A DNA stretch of 64,000 nucleotides from Sva-07 sp963747375 (GTDB lineage: Bacteria > Actinomycetota > Acidimicrobiia > Acidimicrobiales > Ilumatobacteraceae): contig CAVVFL010000022.1 of the NCBI GenBank assembly GCA_963747375.1, forward strand, positions 1 to 64,000, given 5' to 3'. Positions 62,149 to 64,000 of the stretch are shown piece after piece; position 1 is the first letter of the stretch; each line of letters starts with the position of its first letter. A program made the translations under genes and the position numbers. Below the pieces are notes generated by a model. The model was not told the DNA's origin and ran no database searches. It saw only the letters and a program-made list of their open reading frames with translations.

Positions 62149-63196
62149 ATGACCATTCCGCAGCATCCCGACGACATCACGGTCGAGTGGTTGAAGGACC
62201 ATCTCGGCTGGGAGGTCACGCACGTCGAGGTACACGAGATCGGCGCAGGGATCGGTGTCAGCAGCGCGGTGTACCGGGCACGGTTGACCGGCACCGACGT
62301 ACCGGCCAGCGTGGTGGTGAAGCTCACAGCGATCGACCCGGCCGCAGCGTTCACCAGCACCGTGCTGAAGATGTATCGGCGCGAGGCAGCGTTCTTCAAC
62401 GGGCTCGCCGGGGACGTGCCGGTACGGGTGCCGGCCGGGTACTACGGCGAGGTCTCCGACGATGGCGCCAGCTTCGTCGTGGTGATGGAGGACCTGGTCG
62501 GCAACCGGATGCTCGATCAGACCCAGGTGATGGCGGACGCCGACGCCGAACGGTGCATCGACACGATTGCGGTGTGGCATGCCAACTGGTGGAAGAACGT
62601 CGAGGGCATGTGCGAATCCGGCGTCGCGGTGGCGCTGAGTGATCCGATCTACCCCGCCATGCTTCCCGGCTTGTTCGACGAAGGCTGGGCCAAGGTGTGC
62701 AGCTCGGCGCACTGTGTGCCGCCCGAGGCGCTCCAGCCGGTCGGACCGAAGTACGCCGCAGCGGTCGAAGGCCTGCTGACAACGCTGAGCGAGGGCCCGT
62801 TGACGCTGCTGCACGGTGACTTCCGAACCGACAACATGATGTTCGACGCCGACGACAACCTCATCCTCATGGACTTCCAACTGACCGAGTGTCGGGTCCG
62901 CGGCGTACGACATCGCGTACTTCATCGGATCGTGCCTCGATGTCGACGCCGCGGGCGAGCGTGCGCTCTACGACCGTTGGATCGCCGGGTTGATCGCCGC
63001 TGGCGTGCCGGAGGCGGATCTCGACGACATGTGGGACAAGTACCGGGTGGCGGCGCTGTTCTGCCTGGTCTACCCGGTCGTCGCGAGTCGCGGCATGGAC
63101 CTCGAGGTTCCCCGTGAGCAGGCACTGGTGAACGTCATGATGTCCCGCCAGGCGCGCGGTGCGCTCGACCTCGACTGGATGTCGTTGCTGGATTGA
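62149..63196 (+). CDS. Aminoglycoside-phosphotransferase/EcKinase-like small-molecule kinase, one frameshift
   Basis: Kinase-fold protein of about 348 residues. The ATG at 62149 starts MTIPQHPDDITVEWLKDHLG after GGGGGAG. Key blocks: GIGVSSAVYRARLTG (phosphate loop), PASVVVKLTAIDPAA with the Lys, FVVVMEDLVGNRMLDQTQVM (hinge), TLLHGDFRTDNMMFDADDNL (catalytic Asp) and LMDFQLTECRVRG (metal Asp). The large N-lobe insertion and HGDfrtdNmmfd form are like DUF1679/ecdysteroid-kinase-like proteins that phosphorylate hydroxylated substrates. An indel near 62905 shifts the frame before the C-terminal LDDMWDKYRVAALFCLVYPV. It shares a promoter region with the P450 pair. Confidence 0.85.
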
Positions 63197-63387
63197 TCGC
63201 CCACCGAACGCGGGGCGCGAAAACGGACCCGTGAGGTGCGCTCCCGTTGGCGGGGAAAGGCTCGGATCAGTCAACGAAACCGAAAAACCGGATTCGTTCC
63301 TGGATCCCTGTGTGACACCTCTACGGGTCCGACTCGATAGTCGCGCCGTTGTGCTCGAAAAGCAATGGGACCTTGGTCCCCCACGGA

Positions 63388-64000
63388 TCAGATGACGATG
63401 TTCACCATGCGGCCGGGGACGACGATGACCTTCTTCGGGGTCGCCCCGCCGAGCGAGGCGATCACCTTGTCGTCGGCGAGCGCGGTGGCCTCGACGGTTG
63501 CCGCATCGGCGTCGGTGGCGACCTCGATGTGACCGCGGACCTTGCCGTTGACCTGGACCGGATATTCGACCGTGTCGTCGACGAGCAGCGCCGGGTCGGC
63601 CTCGGGGAAGTCGACGTAGGTGATCGTGTCGGTGTGGCCGAGCATGCCGCCACAGCTCCTCGGCGATGTGGGGCACGAGCGGTGCGACCATCAGGACCAT
63701 GGGCTCGGCGACCTCGCGGGGCGTCGCGTCGAGCTTGGTGAGGGCGTTGTTCAGCTCGATCAGCTTGGCGATGGCCGTGTTGAACCGCAACGCATCCATT
63801 TCGGTGCGCACCACGTCGATCGTGCGGTGCAGCAGCTTGCGGGTGTCGTCGTCGGCCGGCGTGTCGACGACGACGCACTCGCCGGTCGTCTCGTCGACGA
63901 CGTTGCGCCACAGGCGCTGCAGGAATCGGTACATGCCCACGACGTCGCGGGTCTCCCACGGGCGCGACGCATCGAGCGGACCGATCGCCATCTCGTAGAG
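63388..64000 (-). CDS. leuS: Leucyl-tRNA synthetase, C-terminal part, runs off the window, frameshifted
   Basis: The C-terminal 200 residues of LeuS, which charges tRNA-Leu. From the right edge it reads RDVVGMYRFLQRLWRNVVDE, the anticodon-binding helix bundle, then MVLMVAPLVPHIAEELWR; after an indel near 63650 it continues TYVDFPEADPALLVDDTVEY, the small C-terminal domain PVQVNGKVRGHIEVATDADA, and ends KKVIVVPGRMVNIVI. The PVQVNGKvRg and VPgRlVNIV segments are LeuS hallmarks. The start lies beyond base 64000. It ends 191 bases from the kinase stop, convergent; I see nothing in that gap. Confidence 0.95.

Noticed and set aside
1..64000. CRISPR arrays, rRNA genes and complete tRNA genes
   Set aside because: I found no regularly spaced repeats and no complete cloverleaf; the only tRNA-like sequence is the fragment at 3640-3670.

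Overview
The window is high-GC DNA from an actinobacterium. Supporting signs are actinobacterial families throughout: a long SigJ/SigG-type ECF sigma factor with a SnoaL-like tail, nucleotide cyclases fused to NB-ARC ATPases, LuxR-type ATPase regulators, a DUF6458-like protein, a mycothiol-dependent maleylpyruvate-isomerase-like protein and several cytochromes P450. Many genes are joined by ATGA overlaps. An Acidimicrobiia (Ilumatobacter-like) source is my best guess, but it is inference. Most genes between 0 and 40 kb carry one or more frameshifts, while almost all genes between 40 and 62 kb are intact. This points to an incompletely polished long-read assembly, real decay, or both. I annotate frameshifted but otherwise complete genes as CDS and genes with large missing parts as pseudogenes.

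Layout. 1-1.5 kb: aromatic meta-cleavage genes (HpaI-like aldolase, HpaH-like hydratase). 1.5-3.7 kb: a helix-turn-helix protein and a tyrosine integrase next to iterated repeats and a 31-base copy of a tRNA/tmRNA 3' end, which looks like the right end of an integrated element. 3.9-8.7 kb: a leftward operon (secreted alpha/beta hydrolase, DHA2 MFS exporter, thioredoxin-reductase-like flavoprotein, PPOX protein), divergent from 8.7-15.3 kb (LuxR-family ATPase regulator, carotenoid-oxygenase-like protein, membrane-anchored alpha/beta hydrolase, MDR oxidoreductase).

15.3-26.8 kb is a gene graveyard. It holds integrase fragments, a nucleotide cyclase that lost its ATPase middle, an SDR gene cut by an integrase remnant, an NB-ARC fragment, a serine-recombinase deletion derivative and an NHL-repeat fragment. 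Among them sit apparently working genes: a cyclase/NB-ARC regulator, a zinc metallopeptidase resembling effectors of extracellular contractile injection systems, a RibD-like reductase and a MazF-type toxin-antitoxin pair. 26.8-31.6 kb is a hypFCDE [NiFe]-hydrogenase maturation operon with no structural hydrogenase genes in the window.

32-41 kb: MsrA, a ChbG-like deacetylase, a PLP decarboxylase translationally coupled to an MMPL transporter, then a VOC/RibD/VOC/STAS/sigma-factor cluster. 41-46.9 kb: fumarase, a double-length AI-2E-family permease and small envelope-type proteins. 47-51 kb: an ECF sigma factor, a zinc-finger anti-sigma factor and an ABC exporter in one overlapping operon. A 42-base promoter-like element is repeated in front of the sigma gene and of the small membrane gene before it, each copy placing TGAACC exactly 35 bases upstream of an ATG, which suggests leaderless, self-controlled transcription. 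51-63.2 kb: P450 with [3Fe-4S] ferredoxin, acyl-CoA dehydrogenase, malic enzyme, L,D-transpeptidase lipoprotein, two tandem P450s and a divergent small-molecule kinase. The window ends inside leuS.
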